DNA of 64,000 nucleotides from Alitiscatomonas aceti (GTDB lineage Bacteria > Bacillota > Clostridia > Lachnospirales > Lachnospiraceae), in assembly GCF_025567195.1 (NCBI RefSeq), contig NZ_JAOQJF010000001.1, positions 1-64,000 on the forward strand, in the 5' to 3' direction. Below are positions 16,275 through 24,108 of this stretch, piece by piece. Position 1 is the first letter of the stretch; the number at the start of each line of letters is the position of its first letter. The notes beneath the pieces are model-generated. The model was not told the origin of the DNA, did not search any database, and saw only the letters and a list, made by a program, of their open reading frames with translations. Position numbers and translations under genes: made by a program.

Positions 16275-17834
16275 TTATTCTTCAGAGCCAAGAAGGCCGT
16301 TGGCAAACTCACGCATTGCCTGACCGATCATAGCTTTTACCTTAGCCTCATCAAAGCCAGCCTCACCGCCGTTGGCAGCAGAGCCGTCGTTGGCCTGTAC
16401 AACGAAGGAAACACCGTCGAACAGGTTTGTCATTCTACCAAGGAAAAGGCTTCCCTTACCGATGATCATGGCACGCTTTGTCTCACCTGCGAGAACTTCC
16501 TCGCGGAGCGGTCCGATATACGGAACACCAGACGGGATGTGACCCTGTGTGGGAGCCCAGCCGGTCATACCGTGCTCTTTTACGAAGTTAGCGATATCGG
16601 TTCTTGCGATCTGGCCCTTCTTAACAGCAAGAGCAGCGATCATCTTATAGTTTGCTTCCGGAACATCGCCAGCGCCAGCCGGTTTTGTGATATCCGGGTT
16701 CTGCATCTCCGGAGAGTATTTATCGATATCAGTCATAAGGAGACCTGCGCGCTCTAACGGATCTGCCACCAGGGAGCCGATTACGTTCTGCGGAGCGGAA
16801 CCTGTTCCGATGGTATGTCTTCCGATGATATCGGTGCGGATCTGCGGGCTTACGCCGTCGTCTGCGCTTACAAGAACAGAGAAGCCTGCGATGGCATCCT
16901 CAAGGATCGGAAGGCCTTTCTTCACATGGTCTTTACCGTTCATACCAAGCTTTGCAGTACATCCGCCAGCAGTTACAACAACGTTCTTGAAGGTTCCTGC
17001 CTTAACAAGAGCAGCAGCATGCAGCATAGCATGAGCCGGTCCGGCACAGAAGCCACGAACGTCAGAACCAGTTGCGTTGGTGTAGCCTGCGATCTCAGCA
17101 GCAGCCTTGGCGAAGTTTCCGCCGCCGCGCTGGTTCATATCGCCGCATGCTTCCTCACAGCAGTCGATCACATAATCAACCTCATCCGGGTTTACGCCGG
17201 CTTTCTTTACCAGTTCGATCAGGGAAAGAACGTTGGAAGCCTTTGTAACCAGGTTTTCGAGCATAACATGGGCAGACAGGTTTACGTCTACGTCATGAGC
17301 GCGCTTTACAGCACCAACCAGCTTATGCTCAAAGTATAACGGCTCAGCATGCTCGTCGTTTACAAGAGATGCGATCTTCGCATCATCGTTTTCACTGTTT
17401 TTATCAAGAGCTGCCAGCTGATCCTCTTTTAAAAGGTTCTGTGCAGCCAGTTTTTCTTTTACAGAAGCAGCAAAGCTCTTTTCGAGCATTACTAACTCAA
17501 ATACGTCGCAGATCTGGATAAGGCCGTAGAACTCGTCCTCCGGCATGATCTGGCCGTACTTACCATCGCGGGAAGCGTTCTCCCACTTTTTGTCATAGAA
17601 CGGAAACTCTGTTGCAGCCAGGTCAGCCGGCTTTGCATTTCCGATATATACCTGGTTCGGGATATAAGAAACTGCATCCTCGAAACTTCTTAAATGGTTC
17701 GGGAGCTCCTTTAAATATTCGGACTCCGGATTAACGATCATTTCTGTGGTCTGTGTTGTACCGTTATGGATTACCATATCCGGTGTAATGGCCAGAGTAT
17801 AGCTGGCCCCCTTAAGTACTGGATACCCGTTCAT
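16275..17834 (-). CDS. grdC: Glycine/sarcosine/betaine reductase complex component C, subunit GrdC
   Basis: The larger protein C subunit (519 aa), related in fold to FabH-type thiolases. It forms the acetyl phosphate-generating complex with GrdD. The ATG at 17834 (MNGYPVLKGASYTLAI) is chosen because GAGGTG lies 6 bases upstream. Characteristic stretches are VIDCCEEACGDMNQRGGGNF and RGFCAGPAHAMLHAAALVKA. A strong terminator separates it from grdA, so it probably depends on read-through. Confidence 0.97.
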   Translation of the reverse strand: MNGYPVLKGASYTLAITPDMVIHNGTTQTTEMIVNPESEYLKELPNHLRSFEDAVSYIPNQVYIGNAKPADLAATEFPFYDKKWENASRDGKYGQIMPEDEFYGLIQICDVFELVMLEKSFAASVKEKLAAQNLLKEDQLAALDKNSENDDAKIASLVNDEHAEPLYFEHKLVGAVKRAHDVDVNLSAHVMLENLVTKASNVLSLIELVKKAGVNPDEVDYVIDCCEEACGDMNQRGGGNFAKAAAEIAGYTNATGSDVRGFCAGPAHAMLHAAALVKAGTFKNVVVTAGGCTAKLGMNGKDHVKKGLPILEDAIAGFSVLVSADDGVSPQIRTDIIGRHTIGTGSAPQNVIGSLVADPLERAGLLMTDIDKYSPEMQNPDITKPAGAGDVPEANYKMIAALAVKKGQIARTDIANFVKEHGMTGWAPTQGHIPSGVPYIGPLREEVLAGETKRAMIIGKGSLFLGRMTNLFDGVSFVVQANDGSAANGGEAGFDEAKVKAMIGQAMREFANGLLGSEE

Positions 17835-17852
17835 GAAACACACCTCGTAATT

Positions 17853-17882
17853 TTAAAAAAATGGGGCGCCGGACGGCGCCCC
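17853..17882 (-). terminator. Strong intrinsic terminator between grdA and grdC
   Basis: Perfect GC-only 8-bp stem (17863-17870 with 17875-17882; GGGGCGCC), 4-base loop, then ATTTTTTT on the minus strand. It lies 9 bases past the grdA stop, inside the grd gene series. Confidence 0.92.
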
Positions 17883-17891
17883 TACACCTTG

Positions 17892-18365
17892 TTACAGGTA
17901 TTTACAGAACTCGTCGCGGATGGAAGACATTTCGTTAGCGATGTCATCTACATCCATAACCATTTCCATCATGCTGATCTGTTCGTCGTAAACACCAGCA
18001 TCAACTTCTGCTTTGATTTCATCCTCACAAATGTGATATACAGTCAGTCCCAACTGGACTCCTGCTAATGGGCCTGCGAAAGTCGGATCTCCTGCAGTAA
18101 CGGTCTCAGCTGCTAAACCTGCAGCCTCCCCCTCAGCGGCGCCGAGAACAACAACAACGTTCTCCGGTCCATACTGCTCTGCGAAATCTTTTACTCTCTT
18201 CTGGTTTTCCAGGTCCATAGCACCCGCGGATGTTCAGACAAAGCATTCAGTAGAAGAATATACTACATCTGCTCCGGCTGTCTTCACACAGGCTTCAATG
18301 GCTGGTCCCGGAATACCGTCACGGTCTCCGATGATAACAACTTTCTTGCCATTCAGAATAGCCAT
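17892..18365 (-). CDS. grdA: Glycine reductase selenoprotein A (GrdA), contains Sec44
   Basis: A small selenoprotein, 157 aa when the in-frame TGA at 18234-18236 is read as selenocysteine. It receives the carboxymethyl group from protein B on its selenol and passes it to protein C. From the ATG at 18365 (AGGAGG upstream) it reads MAILNGKKVVIIGDRDG, then TECFV-U-TSAGAMDLEN, then KDFAEQYGPENVVVVLGAA. Sec44 in CFVU is the canonical position. An annotation that treats TGA as stop would show only the 108-aa C-terminal piece. Redox partner Cys41 lies three residues before Sec. trxA lies upstream and grdC downstream. Confidence 0.98.
18212..18239 (-). promoter_or_regulatory. Sec UGA codon and possible SECIS region of grdA
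   Basis: The recoded TGA is at 18234-18236. Downstream mRNA can form CAUC-CGCG-GGUG, with possible outer pairing GUC/GAC around the UGA. The pairing is weak and was derived by eye. Confidence 0.5.
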
Positions 18366-18431
18366 AGCATCATTTCCTCCTTATTTTATTTTGTATATAG
18401 CAACAGACATTTCTGTCCATATTGCCCGATC

Positions 18432-18749
18432 TTAGATGTGGGCTTTGATCATAGCCTCGATGTTCTCTACGGTAGCGTCATCCTTCACGCACTCAGCAAT
18501 CTTCTCGCCGCCCTTGTAAAGAGCGATAACCGGAAGGCCAAGGATCTTCTGTCCGATAGCCAGACGACGAGCCTTTGTGGTGTTGAGAGCTGTGAATTTG
18601 ATGTCCTTTCCGTAAACATCTTCCATAGCATGTACATGCGGCATAAGAGCCTGGCACGGAACGCATCCGTCACCGTAGAAATCTACAAGAACGGTTCCCT
18701 CTGCCTCTAAAACTTCAGCTGCGAAAGTGTCTTTTGTTAACTCTACCAT
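18432..18749 (-). CDS. trxA: Glycine reductase-linked thioredoxin (GCVPC active site)
   Basis: A 105-aa thioredoxin passing electrons from TrxB to the selenoprotein A oxidised during each glycine reduction cycle. The active site is Cys29-Val-Pro-Cys32 in FYGDGCVPCQ instead of the common WCGPC. GCVPC is characteristic of thioredoxins encoded in glycine reductase operons. The cis-Pro loop is GLPVIALYKGGE. It is encoded between trxB and grdA with 39 and 66 bases either side. Confidence 0.97.
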   Translation of the reverse strand: MVELTKDTFAAEVLEAEGTVLVDFYGDGCVPCQALMPHVHAMEDVYGKDIKFTALNTTKARRLAIGQKILGLPVIALYKGGEKIAECVKDDATVENIEAMIKAHI

Positions 18750-18788
18750 GACTAAAACATCCTTTCTTAATGAAAAATATTAAAGAAA

Positions 18789-19733
18789 TTAGTTCTCGTG
18801 CTCAGATACATACTTTTCAGCCTGCATAGCTGCAATGGCGCCGTCAGCGGCAGCCGTAACAACTTGACGCAGTGCCTTTACGCGGATATCTCCAGCGGCA
18901 AATACACCCGGGATATTGGTGTGCATGTTGTCGTCGGTCTTGATGTATCCGTGGTCCATATCAAGCATTCCCTCGAAGAGCTCGCTTCTGGGATTGTAGC
19001 CGATGAAGCCGAACAGGCCGAATAAGCCGTCTTCCTCATCAGCATCGATACGGGTAAGCTCGCCAGTCTTGGTATTCTTAACGATCATTCCGCTTAAGAT
19101 ATCCTCACCCAGCAGCTCGTCTACAACAGTATCCCACATGAAGTGGAGCTTCGGGTTCTTGAATGCCTTCTCCTGGATGGATTTGGCAGCACGGAGCTCG
19201 TCTCTTCTATGGATGATAGTAACCTTTCTTGCGAACTTTGTCAAGTACATAGCTTCCTCAACAGCAGAATCGCCGCCGCCTACTACATACACTTCAAGGT
19301 CCTCGAAGAAGTTGGCGTCACAGGTAGCGCAGAAGGAAACTCCCTTGCCCATGAACTCGCCTTCTCTCTTGCATCCGATGGGACGCGGGAAAGCGCCTGT
19401 GGCGATGATCAGTGTCTTACACTGATATGTATCTTTGGTTCCGTAAAGCTTCTTTACGGGGCCTTCCAGCTCGACCTTTGTGATGGTATCGCTCGCGCGC
19501 TCAGCACCGAACTTTTCAGCCTGTGCTGTCATTCTGGCGATCAGGGACGGGCCGCTCTCGCCTTCTACCATCTGGCCGGGATAGTTTTCAATTTCGTCAG
19601 TAATAGCAATCTGGCCGCCATCTTTTGCCTTCTCGATGATAAGAGTAGACAGGCGGTATCTTCCGGAGTACAGGCCGGCAGCTAAACCTGCCGGACCTGC
19701 GCCCAGGATAATCACGTCATAGAGCTTATCCAT
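18789..19733 (-). CDS. trxB: Thioredoxin reductase
   Basis: A 314-aa FAD-dependent reductase of the low-molecular-weight type. It has the N-terminal dinucleotide motif GAGPAGLAAG (11-20), the redox pair Cys135-Ala-Thr-Cys138 (VSFCATCDANFF), the NADPH motif VVGGGDSAVEEA with HRRDELRA, and the C-terminal FAD motif GVFAAGDIR. It reduces the adjacent thioredoxin and so feeds electrons to glycine reductase. It starts 15 bases after grdB, within the operon. Confidence 0.98.
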   Translation of the reverse strand: MDKLYDVIILGAGPAGLAAGLYSGRYRLSTLIIEKAKDGGQIAITDEIENYPGQMVEGESGPSLIARMTAQAEKFGAERASDTITKVELEGPVKKLYGTKDTYQCKTLIIATGAFPRPIGCKREGEFMGKGVSFCATCDANFFEDLEVYVVGGGDSAVEEAMYLTKFARKVTIIHRRDELRAAKSIQEKAFKNPKLHFMWDTVVDELLGEDILSGMIVKNTKTGELTRIDADEEDGLFGLFGFIGYNPRSELFEGMLDMDHGYIKTDDNMHTNIPGVFAAGDIRVKALRQVVTAAADGAIAAMQAEKYVSEHEN

Positions 19734-19748
19734 GGATATATCTCCTTA

Positions 19749-21059
19749 TTATTTCCATTCAAATACAGTCTGGTCATCAACCGGAGTCTGTAAAGCTTCC
19801 AGTGCTTTAGATACGATCTTTGTTCTGATTTCCTTCTCTTCCTCACGAGTAAGAGCGGGGTTTCCTAACGGATGCGGAATAGCTACAGCCGGAACAATAC
19901 GGTTTGCGCCTACTGTCTGGGAAATCGGAACTACGGTCGCAATATGAACAACCGGAATACCATAAGCTTCAATAGCTTTAACCATCGTTGCACCGCAACG
20001 AGTACAGGTTCCTCAGGTAGAGGTCAGGATCACGGCATCAACATGGTCATCAACCAGCTTCTGTCCGATCTCCGTCGCAAACTTTTTCGCATTGGCTACG
20101 GCAGTACCGTTACCAACAGTTGTGTAGAAGTATTTGTGAAGGCTGCCGATCTTTCCTTCCTTGATGAACTCGTTGATCACATCAACCGGAAGTACGCGGT
20201 CAGCGTCTTCGTTTGCATATACCGGGTCATATCCGCCGTGAGCTGTCTCGTAGGTCTCAGCTGTCAGATCGGTTACGCCTTCGATATCATACTGGCCATA
20301 CTTGGAAGCACTGGAGGACTCGATGTGGTCCGGGTTGCCCTTCGGAACGATACCGCCGGAGGTAACCAGTGCGATCTTAGCCTTGCTCATATCCTTGATA
20401 GCTGCGCCAGGAGCTACACGGTCAAAGCTGGGCATTTCGTACTCAGTCTCGAATTCCTTGCCATTTAACTTCTTAATAAGCATCTCAACTGCACGCTCAG
20501 CACCGCGTTTCTTCTCGAAGAAGTTCTTACGGATACCGTTGGGCAGGTAGCCCTCTTCAGCAGATGCGCCGATAGCCTCTCCCTTAGCAACCTTTAATGC
20601 TAACGGAGCCATCTTCTTAACGGCGTCTCTCATGCCGGCAGCACTGTTCTTTGTGGAAACGATGTACACTTCCTTCTTGAACATGTCAGCGCCCGGGTTC
20701 TCTTTGTACATACCGGTGATTACCGGGATACCTTCTTTCTTAACAGCAGCAGCTACGGTACCGCAGGCTACGCCGTAACGACCAGCGTTGAAGGCCGGTC
20801 CGCAGATTACTAAGTCCGGATTCTGGCTCTTGATCATATCAAGAACAGTGGCAGTGGCAGAATCTACATTCTCATTGAAGTAGGAGTCACCACAGATTAC
20901 AGTGGCAACGATCTCTGCCTCCTCGCCAAAGCTCTGCTGGAACGCAAGACCAGGTCCTACGTTGCCTTCGCGAAGCTCCGGCTTATAATCAGCTTTTTCC
21001 TCGCCGCCGATGTTGGCGAAGAACTGATTGATATAATGAACAACTCTTAACTTCGACAT
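19749..21059 (-). CDS. grdB: Glycine reductase protein B selenoprotein subunit (GrdB)
   Basis: The substrate-activating selenoprotein of glycine reductase, 436 aa. It forms a Schiff base-derived selenoether from glycine with the GrdE pyruvoyl group. The in-frame TGA at 20013-20015 is read as Sec349 (Sec350 if the ATG three bases upstream is used) in AVILTST-U-GTCTRCGATM. Standard gene calling would split it into a 349-aa and a 78-aa product. The ATG at 21059 (MSKLRVVHYINQFFAN) has better spacing from AGGAGG than the one at 21062. A hairpin directly after the UGA is a good SECIS candidate. Confidence 0.97.
19980..20015 (-). promoter_or_regulatory. Sec UGA codon and SECIS-like hairpin of grdB
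   Basis: After the UGA (20013-20015) the mRNA folds into CGUUGC-GGU-GCAACG (19995-20000 with 19986-19991), closed further out by AACC/GGUU (20007-20010 with 19980-19983). The GU-containing tip resembles bacterial SECIS loops recognised by SelB. Confidence 0.7.
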
Positions 21060-21071
21060 CATTTCCTCCTA

Positions 21072-22352
21072 TTATCTGGCACTTAACGGATTGAAGCCCA
21101 TCTCGTTTGTTGCACCTGTGATAACCTGAAGCTCAGCGACGATGGAACCGTCAGCCTGAAGGCTGCCATCGAAACCGCCGGCAATGATATCCGCAACTTC
21201 CGGATATCCGATTACCTTGTCCATCTTCGGAAGGTGGATCACTTCATTTGCGTTACCGCCTGTTACAACAGCGTTAGCTGCAGCATCAGCGTCTGCTAAA
21301 GACTGGGAAGCGCCGTCGCGGCCTGCGTACTCATCTGTGATGATTACAGTCTTAACGCCCTTGCCCTCGATCTTCTTGCAGTTCATGATCAGGTCAGTAT
21401 CCGGGTTACCGAAACCTTCCTGAGATACGATAGCGCCGTCTAAGCCAAGCCACTCGCAAAGTTTGGAGGACCAGTCAGAAGAACGCATCTTATCTGCCAG
21501 ATATACATTCTCGTTGGTGATGATAACGCCAACGAAGTTTAAAGTCTTTCCATGCTGGGCAAACAGATCTCTGATTACCGGGTTATTCAGATGGTGGTAG
21601 GTTGTGTTCTTGTCGCAGGCAGATACACAGTTACCGCTTACGATCGCACCGTCCATGATCTCTGTCGGCATGATGATTGTGGACAGGGACTGCTTTGCGT
21701 CAACACCGTACACATATGTATCATGCATAAGACCCTGGCTCTGTAACATAAGAACATAGCCAACTCTCGGCAGCTCCGGCCACTTCTCGATACCTTCTTT
21801 AACAGAAACAGTCTCGAAAGTCTCAACCTCTTCTGCTACGATATCTTTTGCCAGCTTACCGATATAATCGGCAGTCTTTAATCCGGCCATACGAACAGCC
21901 TTCTCATGTGCATGCTTTGCAAGTCCATCGATCGGCTCACAAACAACTACAAGGTTGTTGAGTTTGGAGAATGGTGTGTATTTGGATCCCTCTCCTGTCA
22001 TGTCGATGATACCTTCCTGGAAGCCCACGATCTTACCAGTTGTAACAACTGCGCTGCCGCGAAGTACGTTTGTACGTCCGCTTCCCACAGGAGCTACCTT
22101 GGAGATCATTCCCGGGAACATAGCACCCTCACCGCTTACTTTTACACGGGGCTCGATAACGTCTTTAACCGGCATGATACGAACGCTCTCGCCAGGTCTT
22201 GCGATATCAAGCTCAACGGATTTCAGGTTCTCGTCCTCAAGAATAAGGGCTTTCAACTCGTCGGCATTCACATAGATGGTACCGTTTTCCACCTTGGATT
22301 CAGCTCCAAACTGAATGTCGTTAATCGGAATGATTCCTAATTCGAGTTTCAT
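21072..22352 (-). CDS. grdE: Glycine reductase protein B proprotein (GrdE)
   Basis: A 426-aa proprotein of the glycine-specific protein B. The family self-cleaves into two chains and turns a cysteine into the pyruvoyl group that binds the glycine amino group. Here the cleavage motif SGNCVSACDKNTTYHH places Asn241-Cys242, matching the known Cys242 site. Other family stretches include EVETFETVSVKEGIEKWPEL and GFGNPDTDLIMN. It lies between grdX and grdB, with 9-29 base gaps. Confidence 0.97.
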   Translation of the reverse strand: MKLELGIIPINDIQFGAESKVENGTIYVNADELKALILEDENLKSVELDIARPGESVRIMPVKDVIEPRVKVSGEGAMFPGMISKVAPVGSGRTNVLRGSAVVTTGKIVGFQEGIIDMTGEGSKYTPFSKLNNLVVVCEPIDGLAKHAHEKAVRMAGLKTADYIGKLAKDIVAEEVETFETVSVKEGIEKWPELPRVGYVLMLQSQGLMHDTYVYGVDAKQSLSTIIMPTEIMDGAIVSGNCVSACDKNTTYHHLNNPVIRDLFAQHGKTLNFVGVIITNENVYLADKMRSSDWSSKLCEWLGLDGAIVSQEGFGNPDTDLIMNCKKIEGKGVKTVIITDEYAGRDGASQSLADADAAANAVVTGGNANEVIHLPKMDKVIGYPEVADIIAGGFDGSLQADGSIVAELQVITGATNEMGFNPLSAR

Positions 22353-22381
22353 TGTTTACGCTTACCCCGCTTTCTTAAAAA

Positions 22382-22765
22382 CTACAAGATTTTTTGAATC
22401 GCTCCCTCGATCAGTGACAGATCCACTGCCTGGAAATCTTCCAGGAGGTTCTGCGGCCAGTCCGGAGTCTTCCGGATCGACTGGAACTTACGGCAAGCCG
22501 TGATTCCATTTTCAATGGTGATCTCCTGCTGGTAGAATTCTTCTTTGTCCACAGGACGGTCAGATACCATCACAGATTTATAAGGAGTCTGATTGGGCTT
22601 CAGGCTTCCCGTCATCGGATGCGTTTCCAAACACCAGCCATTCTGGATATAATCCCGGACTTTCACGAGTACGTCCATATAACTCTGTCCATCCAGGTAT
22701 TCCACCTGTATCTGGTCACCGTATTTTACCAGACACATCTGGTTATTTGTAATAATCCGATACAT
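22382..22765 (-). CDS. grdX: GrdX family protein
   Basis: First gene of the glycine reductase operon. The 127-aa product from the ATG at 22765 (MYRIITNNQMCLVKYGD) belongs to the GrdX family, which is found only with grd genes and has no proven function. GGGTGAGGG lies 5 bases before this ATG, while a longer frame needs a poorly supported TTG. A conserved-looking segment is DVLVKVRDYIQNGWCLETHP. No membrane segment is visible, so it is probably a soluble accessory or regulatory protein. Confidence 0.9.
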   Translation of the reverse strand: MYRIITNNQMCLVKYGDQIQVEYLDGQSYMDVLVKVRDYIQNGWCLETHPMTGSLKPNQTPYKSVMVSDRPVDKEEFYQQEITIENGITACRKFQSIRKTPDWPQNLLEDFQAVDLSLIEGAIQKIL

Positions 22766-22854
22766 TTTTCCCTCACCCTTTATTGATACAGGAATTTCCT
22801 GTTTCAACCATTTTATTTATTAATCATAGGAATACCTTGTATTGATATTTCCTA

Positions 22855-22883
22855 TATATAGAATGTACCACATTTCTTTCCAA
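22855..22883 (-). promoter_or_regulatory. SigA-type promoter of the grd operon
   Basis: Minus strand: TTGGAA (22878-22883), 17-base spacer, TATATA (22855-22860), about 90 bases before the grdX ATG. No sigma-54 -24/-12 element (TGGCAC-N5-TTGCA) was found in this gap. Confidence 0.75.
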
Positions 22884-22894
22884 AAGAAAAGGGG

Positions 22895-22966
22895 TATGAA
22901 GTTTTTTTCTTAATTTTTTTTCCTTGTGTATGAAATTTATTTCTTGATTTTGAAAAACATTTCATA
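22895..22966. promoter_or_regulatory. Direct and inverted TATGAA operator-like repeats
   Basis: Two 23-base direct copies (22895-22917 and 22929-22951; 20 of 23 bases identical; period 34) start with TATGAA. The second TATGAAAT (22929-22936) is also inverted as ATTTCATA (22959-22966). The set lies just upstream of the grdX -35 box and runs into the promoter of the divergent regulator, the place expected for that regulator's binding sites. Confidence 0.65.
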
Positions 22967-22972
22967 TATAAT
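22944..22972 (+). promoter_or_regulatory. Promoter of the divergent AAA+ regulator
   Basis: TTGATT (22944-22949), 17-base spacer, perfect TATAAT (22967-22972). The start point would lie near 22980, so translation must start at the downstream ATG (23023), not at an in-frame TTG at 22972. Confidence 0.8.
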
Positions 22973-23022
22973 TGTATCATGATTGGACAATTATTGAATA
23001 TTTTGTACAGAAAGGCCGGATC

Positions 23023-24003
23023 ATGGACAATAAAACCTTTAATTCCGCATACTATATGGAGACAAAATCCCCCTCCTATGCAAGAACGCTCCTGGACTGC
23101 AAGCGGGTGGCCGCCTCCAATGCCAACGTTCTCCTGATCGGGGAATCCGGAACCGGAAAGGATGTGGCCGCCCAGTATATCCACGCCTTAAGCCGGCGGT
23201 CCGACAAGCCCTTTATCGCTGTCAACTGCAACGCCTATACAGAATCCCTGCTGGAGCCGGAGCTTTTCGGCGTGGAGCCGGGGATCTTTTCCGACACCAT
23301 CCGCCGCCGGGTGGGAAAATTCGAGCTGGCCGACCACGGAACTCTCTTCCTGGATGCCATCGGCGACGTCAGCATGACCACCCAGGTAAAGCTTCTGCGG
23401 GCCATCGAGACCAAGGAGATCGAGCGTCTGGGCGGAAATAATAAGAAGGTTCTGGATTTCCGCCTGATCGCAGCCACCAGCCGGGATCTTCCCACCAAGG
23501 TCATCAACGGCGAATTCCGCGAGGATTTCTTCTACCGGATCAGCACCATTGTGATCCGGATCCCGCCTTTAAGGGAAAGGAAGGAGGATCTGGAAGGAAT
23601 GATCCATTTTCTGCTGAAAAAAGCCCAGGAGGAAAACGGGATCCGCATCGACCGGATCGAGGATAAGGTGTGGGAGTTCCTTATGAATTATGATTATCCT
23701 GGGAACGTCAGAGAATTAAAAAACACTCTGGACCGGATGGTGGTTCTCTCCCAGGATCATGTGATCACCACGGAGGGAATCCCGATCCTCTATAACCTGA
23801 AACGCATGACGCCCGTCACCACCTATTCAGCCCACCAGCTGGTCACCTGGAAAGAATTTAAAAGGCGGAGCGAAAAAGAATATCTGGAGTGGGCCCTTCG
23901 CCAGACCGACTGGAATATTTCCGCTGCTTCCCGGGAGCTTTCCCTGAGTACCCGCCAGATTTTCAACAAGATCAACGAATATGATATTGAAAAGCCATTT
24001 TAG
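23023..24003 (+). CDS. AAA+/Fis-type regulator with degenerate sigma-54 loop, divergent from grd
   Basis: A 326-aa protein with the AAA+ core and C-terminal Fis-type helix-turn-helix of sigma-54 enhancer-binding proteins, but no N-terminal sensor domain. Walker A is GESGTGKD (40-47), sensor I IAATSRDL, arginine-finger region FREDFFYRI, and sensor II NYDYPGNVRELKN. Two key elements are changed. The GAFTGA loop that contacts sigma-54 reads GIFSDT (87-92). The catalytic Glu after the Walker B Asp is Ala (LFLDAIGD, Ala112). The helix-turn-helix is NISAASRELSLSTRQIFNKI. It may bind ATP but is unlikely to remodel sigma-54 polymerase. It probably regulates the grd operon as a DNA-binding protein, as TyrR does with SigA promoters. 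That role is inferred from its position. Confidence 0.9.
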   Translation: MDNKTFNSAYYMETKSPSYARTLLDCKRVAASNANVLLIGESGTGKDVAAQYIHALSRRSDKPFIAVNCNAYTESLLEPELFGVEPGIFSDTIRRRVGKFELADHGTLFLDAIGDVSMTTQVKLLRAIETKEIERLGGNNKKVLDFRLIAATSRDLPTKVINGEFREDFFYRISTIVIRIPPLRERKEDLEGMIHFLLKKAQEENGIRIDRIEDKVWEFLMNYDYPGNVRELKNTLDRMVVLSQDHVITTEGIPILYNLKRMTPVTTYSAHQLVTWKEFKRRSEKEYLEWALRQTDWNISAASRELSLSTRQIFNKINEYDIEKPF

Positions 24004-24035
24004 ATGACATTTTTCTGAATTTTTTCTTACATACA

Positions 24036-24064
24036 TTGAATCTTCTCTCTTTATATGATAATCT
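24036..24064 (+). promoter_or_regulatory. Promoter of the DUF4349 lipoprotein gene
   Basis: TTGAAT (24036-24041), 17-base spacer, TAATCT (24059-24064), 45 bases before the ATG. Confidence 0.65.
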
Positions 24065-24108
24065 GAAATCAACAAAATGGACGATGTATTTTTGAAGGGA
24101 ATGGTTTT

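Noticed and set aside
17892..18218. A 108-aa start-to-stop frame as a truncated grdA
   Set aside because: The upstream codons continue the GrdA sequence through an in-frame TGA at the known Sec44 position, so it is a selenoprotein, not a truncation.
19749..20015. A separate 78-aa gene downstream of a 349-aa protein, or a grdB nonsense mutation
   Set aside because: The junction TST-U-GTCTRCGATM matches the GrdB selenocysteine region, and a SECIS-like hairpin follows.
22808..23022. A sigma-54 (-24/-12) promoter for grdX, expected because the divergent gene resembles a sigma-54 activator
   Set aside because: The only GG-containing candidate (TGGTAC on the minus strand near 22870) lacks the -12 GC at the right spacing, whereas a SigA-like TTGGAA-17-TATATA overlaps the same place.
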